In this document: piece by piece, positions 15,346-22,056 of the stretch
Numbering within the stretch: position 1 is the stretch's first letter
Layout of the letters: each line of letters starts with the position of its first letter
Assembly (NCBI GenBank): GCA_964463655.1
Contig: CAYXDG010000059.1
Coordinates: 1 to 22,056, forward strand
Length of the DNA stretch: 22,056 bases
Source: Halothece sp964463655
GTDB lineage: Bacteria; Cyanobacteriota; Cyanobacteriia; Cyanobacteriales; Rubidibacteraceae
Reading direction: 5' to 3'
The notes under the pieces: generated by a model
What the model was told of the DNA's origin: nothing
Databases searched by the model: none
What the model saw: only the letters and a program-made list of their open reading frames with translations
Translations under genes and position numbers: made by a program

Positions 15346-17382
15346 ATGCTGAAAATACGGGTGAGGATTAAGCAAGTTTTATGGGTAATTGTGCTAATTA
15401 GCCCCATGATTGCAAGTGTGTCAGTCAAAGACCACAAAGCTGATGCTGAGAACACAAATTCTATTTTGCGAGTAGGAATTGATCAAAATCAGTCCAAAGT
15501 TTTTATTGATGAAAAAGAGAATTCCGCAGGTTTTTATGCTCAGAGCAGCGATCGCTGGCTAAAACCGCAAGAAACTAGCCTCTGGAGCAAAATTCACGAA
15601 GTCTTAATTGAAATGATCGTCTATGTCCCTGTCTTTGGATTACTGGGTTTTATCTACTGGAATCACACTCTCAAGCAAGAAATTCGCCGTCGCCAGAGAG
15701 CGGAGAGTTTGTTGAAAGTAGCAGTGGAAGGAGGAGAGTTGGTTTGTTGGGAATATCTCCCAGAAACGGGAAAAATGAAAACATTTGGCTACTTCAGAGG
15801 AGAAGATTGCGAGCCAATTTCAAGAGAGTTGACCACTGAAGAAAAATTTAGTGAGGTTGATCCTCAAGATTTACCAAGAGTGAAAACAGCGTTCACCAAT
15901 TGTGAACAGTTTGGGGAAATTAACCTCGAATATCGAAAATTTCTCCCCAATGGAGAAGTGATTTGGTTATTAGTCTTGGGAAAACTATTCGTAGATCAAT
16001 CCACAAAAACCAAGCGGGTTCTTGGAGTCTCATTGAATATCACCAGTCGCGTTCAGATGGAGGAACAATTAAGATATGAAGCCTTCCATGACCAACTAAC
16101 AGGTTTACCTAACCGTAAGTTACTAGAGCAACGCTTGCAACAACTGCTGAACCATTGTCAAACTGTTCCTCATACTCAATTTGCTGTCCTGTTTCTTGAC
16201 CTCGATCAATTTAAGCTGATTAATGATAGTCTCGGACACATTGCTGGGGATGGGTTATTAATTAAAGTCGCAACGCTTCTTACTCAGTTGATCGAAAAGA
16301 CTCATTTTATTGCACGGATTGGGGGAGATGAGTTTGTTATTCTTTTAGAAGAGATTCCCAATATGGAAAGCGCGAAGAAACTGACGAAAAAAATCTTAGC
16401 AGGCTTTCGCTCCTCTTTCAAAATAGAAGAACGAGAAATTTTCATGAGAACCAGTATTGGGGTTGTCATTGGCACTTGTGGGAATTACCAACAACCTGAA
16501 GCAATTCTCCGTGATGCAGATATTGCCATGTATCACGCTAAACATTCTGGCGGAAACGGGTATGCTTTGTTTAATTCCAAAATGCACCAGCTAACCGTTG
16601 AACGACTCCATCTCGAAAATGACTTACACCAAGCGCTAGAAAGAGATGAGTTTGTACTGTATTATCAGCCTATAGTTTGCTTAGAAACAGGACAGGTGAA
16701 GAGCTTTGAAGCCTTGATTCGCTGGCAACATCCTCAAAAAGGATTGCTTTCTCCGAATACATTTATTACCATTGCAGAAGAAACTCAACTCATCACTGGC
16801 ATCGGGCAATGGACTTTAAACTCAGCTTGTGAACAGTTAGCCCGTTGGAGAACGCAGTTTCCCGATCGCGATCTAAAACTGGCGGTTAACCTCTCCGTGC
16901 AACAAATGCAAGACCCCTTGCTAGAACAATTAGACGAACTGCTCAAAACTTACGCTCTGCCAAGAGAGAGCTTAGTTCTTGAAATTACAGAGAGTATGCT
17001 GATGGAAAATGTGGAGAACACTCATCGCTTCCTTGACCAAATTAAAGCTAAAGGAGTGATGTTAACTGTTGACGACTTTGGTACAGGTTACTCTTGTCTG
17101 AACTATCTACATCAACTTCCCATCGACGGCTTGAAAATCGATCGCAGCTTTATCAGTGCAGCTTCCTCAGATAGTAAACAGCAAGTGATTGCACAATCAA
17201 TCATGGCTTTGTGTCACTCACTCAAATTAAAGGCGATCGCGGAAGGAATCGAAACCCTTGAACAACTGCAATGGCTGTACGGGTTAGGGTGTCCCTTTGG
17301 ACAAGGCTATTTGTTCTCTCCTCCTTTGCCACGCGATCGCGCAGAAGAAATCATGATCTCAACGTTTCAAACAGTCTCTTGA
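15346..17382 (+). CDS. Membrane GGDEF-EAL protein with PAS domain and truncated sensor region
   Basis: A 678-residue bifunctional c-di-GMP protein: GGDEF domains make, and EAL domains degrade, this second messenger. Order: a signal-anchor helix (about 9-27); a short stretch resembling only the beginning of a periplasmic solute-binding domain (about 39-66, LRVGIDQNQSKVFIDEKENS); a membrane helix (about 86-105); a coiled linker; PAS (about 120-240); GGDEF (motif 326-330); and EAL (motif 455-457). GGDEF is intact, but the RxxD inhibitory site is absent (EKTH at that place). The EAL side keeps EALIRWQHP, NLSVQQ, EITES, DDFGTGYS (576-583) and KIDRSFI, so it should be an active phosphodiesterase. 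The ATG at 15346 is preferred; a GTG one codon earlier is possible, and frames reaching back across the gap are not real. It converges on the DUF2808 gene with a 3-base spacer. Confidence 0.9.
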   Translation: MLKIRVRIKQVLWVIVLISPMIASVSVKDHKADAENTNSILRVGIDQNQSKVFIDEKENSAGFYAQSSDRWLKPQETSLWSKIHEVLIEMIVYVPVFGLLGFIYWNHTLKQEIRRRQRAESLLKVAVEGGELVCWEYLPETGKMKTFGYFRGEDCEPISRELTTEEKFSEVDPQDLPRVKTAFTNCEQFGEINLEYRKFLPNGEVIWLLVLGKLFVDQSTKTKRVLGVSLNITSRVQMEEQLRYEAFHDQLTGLPNRKLLEQRLQQLLNHCQTVPHTQFAVLFLDLDQFKLINDSLGHIAGDGLLIKVATLLTQLIEKTHFIARIGGDEFVILLEEIPNMESAKKLTKKILAGFRSSFKIEEREIFMRTSIGVVIGTCGNYQQPEAILRDADIAMYHAKHSGGNGYALFNSKMHQLTVERLHLENDLHQALERDEFVLYYQPIVCLETGQVKSFEALIRWQHPQKGLLSPNTFITIAEETQLITGIGQWTLNSACEQLARWRTQFPDRDLKLAVNLSVQQMQDPLLEQLDELLKTYALPRESLVLEITESMLMENVENTHRFLDQIKAKGVMLTVDDFGTGYSCLNYLHQLPIDGLKIDRSFISAASSDSKQQVIAQSIMALCHSLKLKAIAEGIETLEQLQWLYGLGCPFGQGYLFSPPLPRDRAEEIMISTFQTVS

Positions 17383-17385
17383 GGC

Positions 17386-17907
17386 TTAATCTAAGTCGAT
17401 GATCCAAGTGCCCACATAGCGTCGAATAGCAAGATCAGTGGGAACATCAATTTGGGCATTAAAATAAAATGTTCCGGGAAAGCGAGGGTTTCTGACATTA
17501 GAAAAAACGATTTCCACTTTTGTATTCGGTTCGATGGGTTTTTCTAAATCAAGCTCCACTAAATGATTTTCCTTGTCCCAAACCACCTCACTCAGGGGTT
17601 GTGGTTCACCGTCGATTCTCACTTCCATGCGGTCTGTATCAAACTTTCCTTTGTAGTAGTCTGGGTAAGTAATATAAAACTTGGACGCACCAGAAGGAAG
17701 TTTTTTGCTGGGAATTCGCAGACGATAGCGATCCCAACGATTCAATTCTCCGCCAAAATCGAGACGATAATCGAGAATATTTTCCCGTTCGACTCCACTA
17801 AAAATAGTAATGCCAGAATTACGGTTTTGGGCGAAAGCCTCTAACCCAGGAGTTAAGATTAATAACCCTCCCGCTAACAATAAAGAAGAGAATAATTTTT
17901 TCATCAT
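17386..17907 (-). CDS. Exported DUF2808 protein
   Basis: A 173-residue protein with a clear signal peptide: MMKK, a hydrophobic stretch, and a probable cleavage near AFAQ at about residue 27. The mature part is a single DUF2808 domain, a largely cyanobacterial family with predicted beta structure (blocks RYRLRIPSKKLPSGASKFYITYPDYYKGKFD and VEIVFSNVRNPRFPGTFYFNAQI, shown here only as landmarks). No catalytic residues are recognised, and its function in the periplasm or cell envelope is unknown. The frame opens at a GTG (17916), but the ATG at 17907 has AAGGTG eight bases upstream. Transcription runs toward the GGDEF-EAL gene; pstS lies 171 bases upstream, ending in a good terminator, so this gene probably has its own promoter. 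Confidence 0.85.
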   Translation of the reverse strand: MMKKLFSSLLLAGGLLILTPGLEAFAQNRNSGITIFSGVERENILDYRLDFGGELNRWDRYRLRIPSKKLPSGASKFYITYPDYYKGKFDTDRMEVRIDGEPQPLSEVVWDKENHLVELDLEKPIEPNTKVEIVFSNVRNPRFPGTFYFNAQIDVPTDLAIRRYVGTWIIDLD

Positions 17908-18017
17908 CGGAATCACACCTTAAAATACATCTCTCCTTAATTTATCAAATTGTTCTCCTTAGCAGCTCCTAGTCTGTGACAGAAAAACAACCCTACAATC
18001 AATGGCTTAGGAAACCT

Positions 18018-18060
18018 TTAAAAACTAAGACACAGAACCTTCGATGTCCTGTGTCTTTTT
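18018..18060 (-). terminator. Intrinsic terminator of pstS
   Basis: AAGACACAG (18027-18035) and CTGTGTCTT (18049-18057) form a 9-bp stem around a 13-base loop. On the minus strand the stem is followed by AGTTTTTAA, a good U-tract, 22 bases beyond the pstS stop. T-residues also follow on the plus strand, so it could work both ways. Confidence 0.8.
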
Positions 18061-18078
18061 AGTTAAGATTAGCTAAAT

Positions 18079-19023
18079 TTAGCGGAGTTTAGCTTTTTGA
18101 CTGAGGTATCCCCGACGAGTCAGAGGAACATACCCAGTTTCATTAACAAGAGGAGAAACGATCTCAGCGTTCAGCATATAATCAATGTAGGCTTCCACTT
18201 GGGGTTTCTCAAGAGCGGATTTTTTCACATACACAAAGAGAGGACGAGATAAGGGAGCATACTTTCCGCTTTCAATGGTTTCTTGGTTCGGTTTAACGGG
18301 TCCATTACCGTTATCAACACCAAGTGCTTTCAGACGATCTTGGTTTTCAACGTAGTACGCATAACCAAAGTAACCTAAAGCATTCTCGTCGCTGGCTACC
18401 CCTTGTACGATTACGTTGTCATCTTCACTGGATGTGTAGTCACCGCGACTGGCTGCTTTCTCACCAACGATGACTTCTGTGAAATAGTCAAACGTACCAG
18501 AGTCAGAACCAGCACCATATAAGTTCATTTCTTCATTGGGCCAGCTAGAGTTAACATCGCTCCAACGATTAATTCTTCCTTGAGCTCCTGGTTCCCAAAT
18601 GGTTTTCAGTTCTTCAACCGTCACGGCATCGAGCCAGTTATTTGCTGGGTTAGCGACAACCGTAAGACCATCAAAGGCGACATCCAATTGAACGTATTCA
18701 ATGCCATTACTAGCGCATAGCTGAATCTCTGACTCTTTAATGGGACGAGACGCATTGGAAATATCCGTTTCACCGTTGCAGAATTTCTTAAAACCACCGC
18801 CAGTACCAGAAATACCAACAGTGACTCGGTAGGGATTATCTTTTTGAAATTCTTCGGCAACCCCTTCTTGGATGGGATAAACGGTGCTAGAACCATCAAT
18901 CATCACCAGATCGCTCTGGGAACGAACTTCGGAAACGGCTAAACCGAGAGTCGCAGTGGCAAGGGCTGCGGCCCCTGCGAGAGAGAACTTTTTCATGGAG
19001 AATCTATTTTTAGGTTTTACCAT
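18079..19023 (-). CDS. pstS: Phosphate-binding protein of the Pst ABC transporter (PstS/SphX type)
   Basis: The periplasmic phosphate receptor that delivers Pi to the PstCAB permease. It has 314 residues, an N-terminal signal peptide (Lys/Arg start, hydrophobic stretch LAGAAALATATLGLA, cleavage near VRSQS) and the type II binding-protein fold. The phosphate-contact segments are DGSSTVYPI, SGTGGGFKKFCNGETDISNASRPI (a landmark; TGGG and D/S residues are key) and GSDSGTFDYF. The start is uncertain: ATG 19023 gives MVKPKNRFSMKK, with AGGGA very close; ATG 18996 gives MKKFSLAG, a typical signal start, but without a ribosome-binding site. No pstC, pstA or pstB follows, so it is a solitary copy like sphX in other cyanobacteria. 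A terminator ends the unit and a likely Pho box precedes it, so induction by phosphate starvation is expected. Confidence 0.93.
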   Translation of the reverse strand: MVKPKNRFSMKKFSLAGAAALATATLGLAVSEVRSQSDLVMIDGSSTVYPIQEGVAEEFQKDNPYRVTVGISGTGGGFKKFCNGETDISNASRPIKESEIQLCASNGIEYVQLDVAFDGLTVVANPANNWLDAVTVEELKTIWEPGAQGRINRWSDVNSSWPNEEMNLYGAGSDSGTFDYFTEVIVGEKAASRGDYTSSEDDNVIVQGVASDENALGYFGYAYYVENQDRLKALGVDNGNGPVKPNQETIESGKYAPLSRPLFVYVKKSALEKPQVEAYIDYMLNAEIVSPLVNETGYVPLTRRGYLSQKAKLR

Positions 19024-19077
19024 ATCCCTGAATTGCGTTTGATTGTATCTACTTACATAGAAGAGGTTACTAGATTA

Positions 19078-19118
19078 TCGTTAAGATTACTTTAAGTAAC
19101 TTTTATTAAAAGATTAAG
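19078..19118 (-). promoter_or_regulatory. Likely Pho box upstream of pstS
   Basis: On the minus strand, octamers CTTAATCT (19111-19118), CTTAAAGT (19089-19096) and CTTAACGA (19078-19085) stand at offsets of 22 and 11 bases, with a weak fourth unit (AATAAAAG) at the missing 11-base step. Cyanobacterial Pho boxes bound by SphR/PhoB are described as tandem CTTAACC-like octamers on an 11-base period. It lies about 55-95 bases before the pstS start, a normal place for an activator site. Confidence 0.65.
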
Positions 19119-19189
19119 TTTGGGGAATAACTATTGCCTCCTTCAGACCCAATAATTTAAAATCTCAAACAAAGTAATTTAGTGATTTG

Positions 19190-20422
19190 CTACTGGCGAG
19201 TCTCAATCCGTAAGGTTGTTTTGACATTGTAATCGGGGAAAATTTGAGCAAGCTGGGACGGAAGCAGTTGCAGATGACCCGTGAGGATAGATGCGATCGC
19301 ATCTCGAAAATCCGTTGTTACAGGGACATCTCGCCCTTGATATAATTGCGAGGGGTCTAACCCAGACCATTCCCCATAAATTTTTCCTCCCTGCAAACCA
19401 CCACCCAAGAGCCAGATCACATTTCCTTGACCATGATCGGTGCCACGATTACCATTTTCAGCAACGGTGCGCCCAAATTCAGACATGACTAAAATCATCG
19501 TATCTTGATAATCAGTCCCTAATTCCTGCACAAGAGCGCTTAAACCTTCCCCTAACTCTTTTAAGCGACGAGCCAACTGACCTTGACTACTTCCTTGATT
19601 AACATGGGTATCCCAACCGCCGAAAGATAGAAAAGCAATTTGCGTCTGAGCATTTCCTTGAATCAAACGGGCAATTTTACCAGCATCCCCCTTCAAACCC
19701 CCTGCCGAGGGCGCTCCTTGGGAAGACTCTTCCATTTCTGCTTGTAGCTCATTGAGAAGAATGTTGCGGGCTTTTTTGCCCTCAGAATAAGCTAGACTCA
19801 GGGGGTCAGAGCCACTGTAGAGGCGATCGAATGCTCTCGCAATCCGAGGCCGATCCACGGGAAGACGGCGATCGACTCCCCGACCCAAAGGTTGATTAAT
19901 TGTTGACATTGATCCTGACAAAATGCGGGGGGTTTGTTGACCAAAGTTCAGCGCTTGGGTAATCTCACCTTGAGGGAGTGTTTTAAGTAGCCGATTGAGC
20001 CAACCGTCAGGGGTGGTTTTTTTCTTTGGCGTTCCCGTTTCCAAGTAATCTTGAGCATCAAAATGAGAACGAGTATTGTTAGCATAGCCACATTCATTGA
20101 CAAAAGCCAATGTTCCCTCTTCCCAAAACGGCTTTAAATCGGCTAAAGCAGGGTGAAGACCAAAAAAGCCATCTAAGTCTAACACTTTCCCTTCTCCTGT
20201 GGCGGGAATGCCGATGGTGGGACGAGCTTCGTAGTAATCTTCATCACCATAAGGAACGACCACATTTAAACCATCGACTCCTCCTCGCAACAGGATCACG
20301 ATTAAATTTTTATGAGGACTTCCTTGAGCATAGTTACTGGCTAGCCAACCTTGTTGTCCGAGGGGAATGAGAGTCGTTGCGCCAGCGATCGCCGCATAGC
20401 GTAAAAAATTTCGTCTTTTCAT
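19190..20422 (-). CDS. Tat-exported DUF1501 protein
   Basis: A 410-residue protein with an N-terminal twin-arginine signal (KRRNFLRYA followed by a short hydrophobic stretch), so it is probably folded in the cytoplasm and exported to the periplasm. The rest is a DUF1501 domain, distantly related to the sulfatase/alkaline phosphatase fold. Typical blocks are LLRGGVDGLNVVVPYGD, NNTRSHFDAQDYLETG, FGGWDTHVNQG, VMSEFGRT and TDHGQGNVIWLLGG; several His/Asp residues in them could bind metal. Enzymatic activity has not been shown for this family as far as I know. It follows the DUF1800 gene after 21 bases on the same strand; this pairing recurs in many phyla and implies a shared function. pstS lies downstream on the same strand but has its own control region. 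Confidence 0.88.
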   Translation of the reverse strand: MKRRNFLRYAAIAGATTLIPLGQQGWLASNYAQGSPHKNLIVILLRGGVDGLNVVVPYGDEDYYEARPTIGIPATGEGKVLDLDGFFGLHPALADLKPFWEEGTLAFVNECGYANNTRSHFDAQDYLETGTPKKKTTPDGWLNRLLKTLPQGEITQALNFGQQTPRILSGSMSTINQPLGRGVDRRLPVDRPRIARAFDRLYSGSDPLSLAYSEGKKARNILLNELQAEMEESSQGAPSAGGLKGDAGKIARLIQGNAQTQIAFLSFGGWDTHVNQGSSQGQLARRLKELGEGLSALVQELGTDYQDTMILVMSEFGRTVAENGNRGTDHGQGNVIWLLGGGLQGGKIYGEWSGLDPSQLYQGRDVPVTTDFRDAIASILTGHLQLLPSQLAQIFPDYNVKTTLRIETRQ

Positions 20423-20443
20423 GATTAACTAGAAATAATTGGT

Positions 20444-21826
20444 TTAATGGTGCATCATTTCAGGACTAGCCAAAAGCAGAGCCACTTTGAGGCGTTGGGA
20501 AGAAAAATTAAGAATTGTGTCTTTTGTGTGCGCTGAGAGTTTACCAGCACTCAGTTGAATCAAGTTCGGATCAATGGGTTGACCTTGCTTAAAAAATAAA
20601 ATGCTAAATAGCATAGCAAAACTAACTCGCTTGATCATGCCATCTGAACTTAACCACGCTTGTTGTGTATTAGCGTAACCTTTTGGGTTGGGACAAGCAT
20701 AGACCCGCATTCCCAATTGTCTTAACATTCCCAGAAGGCGTTGATATTTTGGGGGATCGATTTCAGTGGCTCGTAGGAGTGCCAAAATGTATTGATCTGG
20801 CGTTCTAAACTTACTCCCATAAAACTGAGGATCACGAAACTCTGATGAGTGGAAAAGCAGATCAAGCACAGAACGAATCTCTCCTTTTGTGTTCAGAAAA
20901 CGTTCTGCTAATCGATCGACCAGTGAAGCTGGTGGATCATCACTGAGGAAATATTGAGCTAATTTATAACTGAGATGTTTAGCGGTTGCGGGATGAGTAG
21001 CGAGTAAATCTAGGGTCTGTTCCACTTGTGCCATCCCTCCCCCTGAAATAGGAGTTCCCAGCAACACTTTATTACCACTGTCATGGCGAGATTCATCGAA
21101 ATAGAAGCCATTGCTATCTCCTCGTCTTCCCCGATGATCCATTCCCCATCCTGTCAGAATCCGCGCTAAAGTCACCACATCCGCTTGAGTATAGCCACCA
21201 TCCACACCAAGGGTGTGTAACTCTAGCAACTCTCTGGCATAATTTTCATTCAGTCCTTGGAAGCGACCTCTGGCTTTGGGACTATTGGGGTCAGTATTGA
21301 GCCAGTTATCGAGGTAAAATAACATCGCAGGATGTTTGGCAACAGCCCCGAGTAAGTCTCGAAAGTTCCCAAAAACATGGGGACGGATCGCTTGTTCTTC
21401 ATAAGCACCAACCCAAAAGCGAGTTAATCCCTTTGCGATCGAGACATTGAAATGATTAAACCAGAAATTGACCATTACCTCTTGCAGTTGTCGATCGCTG
21501 TATATGGCTCTCAAGAGTCGTCCTTCCATGACTTCCCGTTGTGGGGTGCGCGATCGCATTTGCAATTTTTTCAATTCTTCTGGGCTTGCTTGCTCGCGCT
21601 GTTTTCTAGTGATAAAATACTGGTCAAACAGGGCGACTGGACTCATGCGTAACGTGGACAGCGCTTGCAGTTGGCGCTGGAGAGTGATCGATTCTGATGA
21701 GGTTTCTGGGTGTAGTGAGTCGTGAATATACTGCTCAAGGGGTTGAGTTTTAAGAGCGTCCCATTGACGAGGACGCAAGCCATAGCTAAGACGATTAATT
21801 GTATGTAACTGGAGGTCTGAGTTCAT
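20444..21826 (-). CDS. DUF1800 protein, partner of the DUF1501 gene
   Basis: A 460-residue DUF1800 protein. Recognisable blocks are LHTINRLSYGLRPRQWD at the N-terminus, VNFWFNHFNVS, LNENYARELLELHTLGVDGGYTQADV, LTGWGMDHRG and LSYKLAQYFLSDDPP, in the usual family order. The fold is mostly helical; no catalytic residues are established, and I see no signal peptide at this start. The ATG at 21826 has AGG about nine bases upstream. The DUF1501 gene follows 21 bases after its stop, so the two form an operon with DUF1800 first. Both families co-occur widely, often near envelope or secretion genes, and the biochemical role is unknown. A 6-bp inverted repeat surrounds the start codon and could hide it in the messenger RNA. 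Confidence 0.88.
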   Translation of the reverse strand: MNSDLQLHTINRLSYGLRPRQWDALKTQPLEQYIHDSLHPETSSESITLQRQLQALSTLRMSPVALFDQYFITRKQREQASPEELKKLQMRSRTPQREVMEGRLLRAIYSDRQLQEVMVNFWFNHFNVSIAKGLTRFWVGAYEEQAIRPHVFGNFRDLLGAVAKHPAMLFYLDNWLNTDPNSPKARGRFQGLNENYARELLELHTLGVDGGYTQADVVTLARILTGWGMDHRGRRGDSNGFYFDESRHDSGNKVLLGTPISGGGMAQVEQTLDLLATHPATAKHLSYKLAQYFLSDDPPASLVDRLAERFLNTKGEIRSVLDLLFHSSEFRDPQFYGSKFRTPDQYILALLRATEIDPPKYQRLLGMLRQLGMRVYACPNPKGYANTQQAWLSSDGMIKRVSFAMLFSILFFKQGQPIDPNLIQLSAGKLSAHTKDTILNFSSQRLKVALLLASPEMMHH

Positions 21827-21836
21827 GGTAAGACCT
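21813..21836 (-). promoter_or_regulatory. Inverted repeat enclosing the DUF1800 start codon
   Basis: AGGTCT (21813-21818) and AGACCT (21831-21836) are complementary. The 12-base loop between them contains the ATG at 21824-21826, and one arm contains the AGG of the ribosome-binding site. Such a hairpin could reduce initiation, but a 6-bp stem may also be chance. Confidence 0.3.
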
Positions 21837-21878
21837 GAAGAATAATGAAACTGAGCTTTCGCTTTTATAGGTTCAGCA

Positions 21879-21896
21879 CCTAAACTTAATTTTAGG
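21879..21896. repeat. AT-rich hairpin followed by a T-run
   Basis: CCTAAA and TTTAGG pair around CTTAAT and are followed by GTTTTTG on the plus strand, like a weak terminator. No plus-strand gene ends here in the window, so the role is unclear; it lies in the likely promoter region of the DUF1800 gene. Confidence 0.3.
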
Positions 21897-22019
21897 GTTT
21901 TTGCGCTTCTTGGCAGGGATTTTTGATGCTTTGATTTTCATCGGTTGCTCGATCGCTCCTGATCACTGAAGTCAGCCACCGACTGATATTACCAAAAGAA
22001 TCTTACCTAAAAATTGGGT

Positions 22020-22050
22020 TTAAAGCCTCGTCCTTCTAGGACGACTTTAA
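22020..22050. repeat. Palindromic element at the window's right edge
   Basis: CGTCCT (22029-22034) and AGGACG (22038-22043) form a 6-bp stem with a three-base loop TCT. The outer arms TTAAAG (22020-22025) and CTTTAA (22045-22050) extend it around a small internal loop. It resembles the terminal hairpins of IS200/IS605-type elements and could mark an element extending beyond the window. It could also be a terminator of a gene to the right. Confidence 0.5.
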
Positions 22051-22056
22051 TTGATT

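Noticed and set aside
1..22056. tRNA, rRNA or other standard RNA genes
   Set aside because: The intergenic spaces were read on both strands; no cloverleaf, CCA-end pattern or rRNA sequence was recognised.
1..22056. A new defence system or biosynthetic cluster
   Set aside because: The genes are housekeeping, fermentation, signalling and envelope functions with ordinary spacing. Apart from the DUF1800/DUF1501 pair, no uncharacterised group acts as a unit.

Overview
This window is chromosomal DNA of a cyanobacterium. The evidence is at least a dozen perfect copies of the HIP1 octamer GCGATCGC, cyanobacterial heptamer repeats of the AATRACY type, and cyanobacterial gene families (DUF2808, a PstS/SphX-type phosphate-binding protein, GAF and PAS signalling proteins). 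A unicellular Halothece/Cyanothece-like strain would fit, but the sequence alone does not fix the genus. A run of exactly 100 N (15117-15216) shows that this is a draft scaffold.

Layout. From 212 to 4672 (plus strand): trpB, which overlaps a compact RNase D-like exonuclease by one base, then a soluble GAF-type histidine kinase and a small SRPBCC (START-like) protein 8 bases behind it. From 4755 to 10743 (minus strand, read right to left): pflB, pflA and adhE, a fermentation block for cleaving pyruvate to formate and acetyl-CoA and reducing acetyl-CoA to ethanol. A duplicated hairpin repeat lies between pflB and pflA, and heptamer repeats lie between pflA and adhE. From 11226 to 15069 (plus): a thioredoxin-fold DUF255 protein, a YqeG-type HAD phosphatase and proB (glutamate 5-kinase). 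Then comes the assembly gap, flanked by palindromic sequence resembling the ends of an IS200/IS605-type element, and a membrane GGDEF-EAL protein. From 17386 to 21826 (minus): a DUF2808 protein, pstS with a likely Pho box, and a DUF1800-DUF1501 pair whose second member carries a Tat signal.

How the genes fit together. pflB, pflA and adhE form one pathway: PflA is the radical-SAM enzyme that activates PflB, and AdhE recycles NADH from the acetyl-CoA produced. trpB and proB are isolated housekeeping biosynthesis genes. The rest is signalling (histidine kinase, c-di-GMP turnover), phosphate uptake and exported proteins of unknown role.

I did not find a clearly new multi-gene system. The observations most worth checking are: the GGDEF-EAL protein, which seems to keep only the first few residues of a periplasmic solute-binding sensor domain; the element-like sequence that starts at the proB stop codon and runs into the gap; the paired hairpin repeats inside the pfl cluster; the heptamer array that encodes one protein's C-terminus and abuts the next start codon; and the DUF1800/DUF1501 pair next to a Pho-controlled gene. 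Several start codons were moved inward from the longest reading frame, using ribosome-binding sites and family N-termini.
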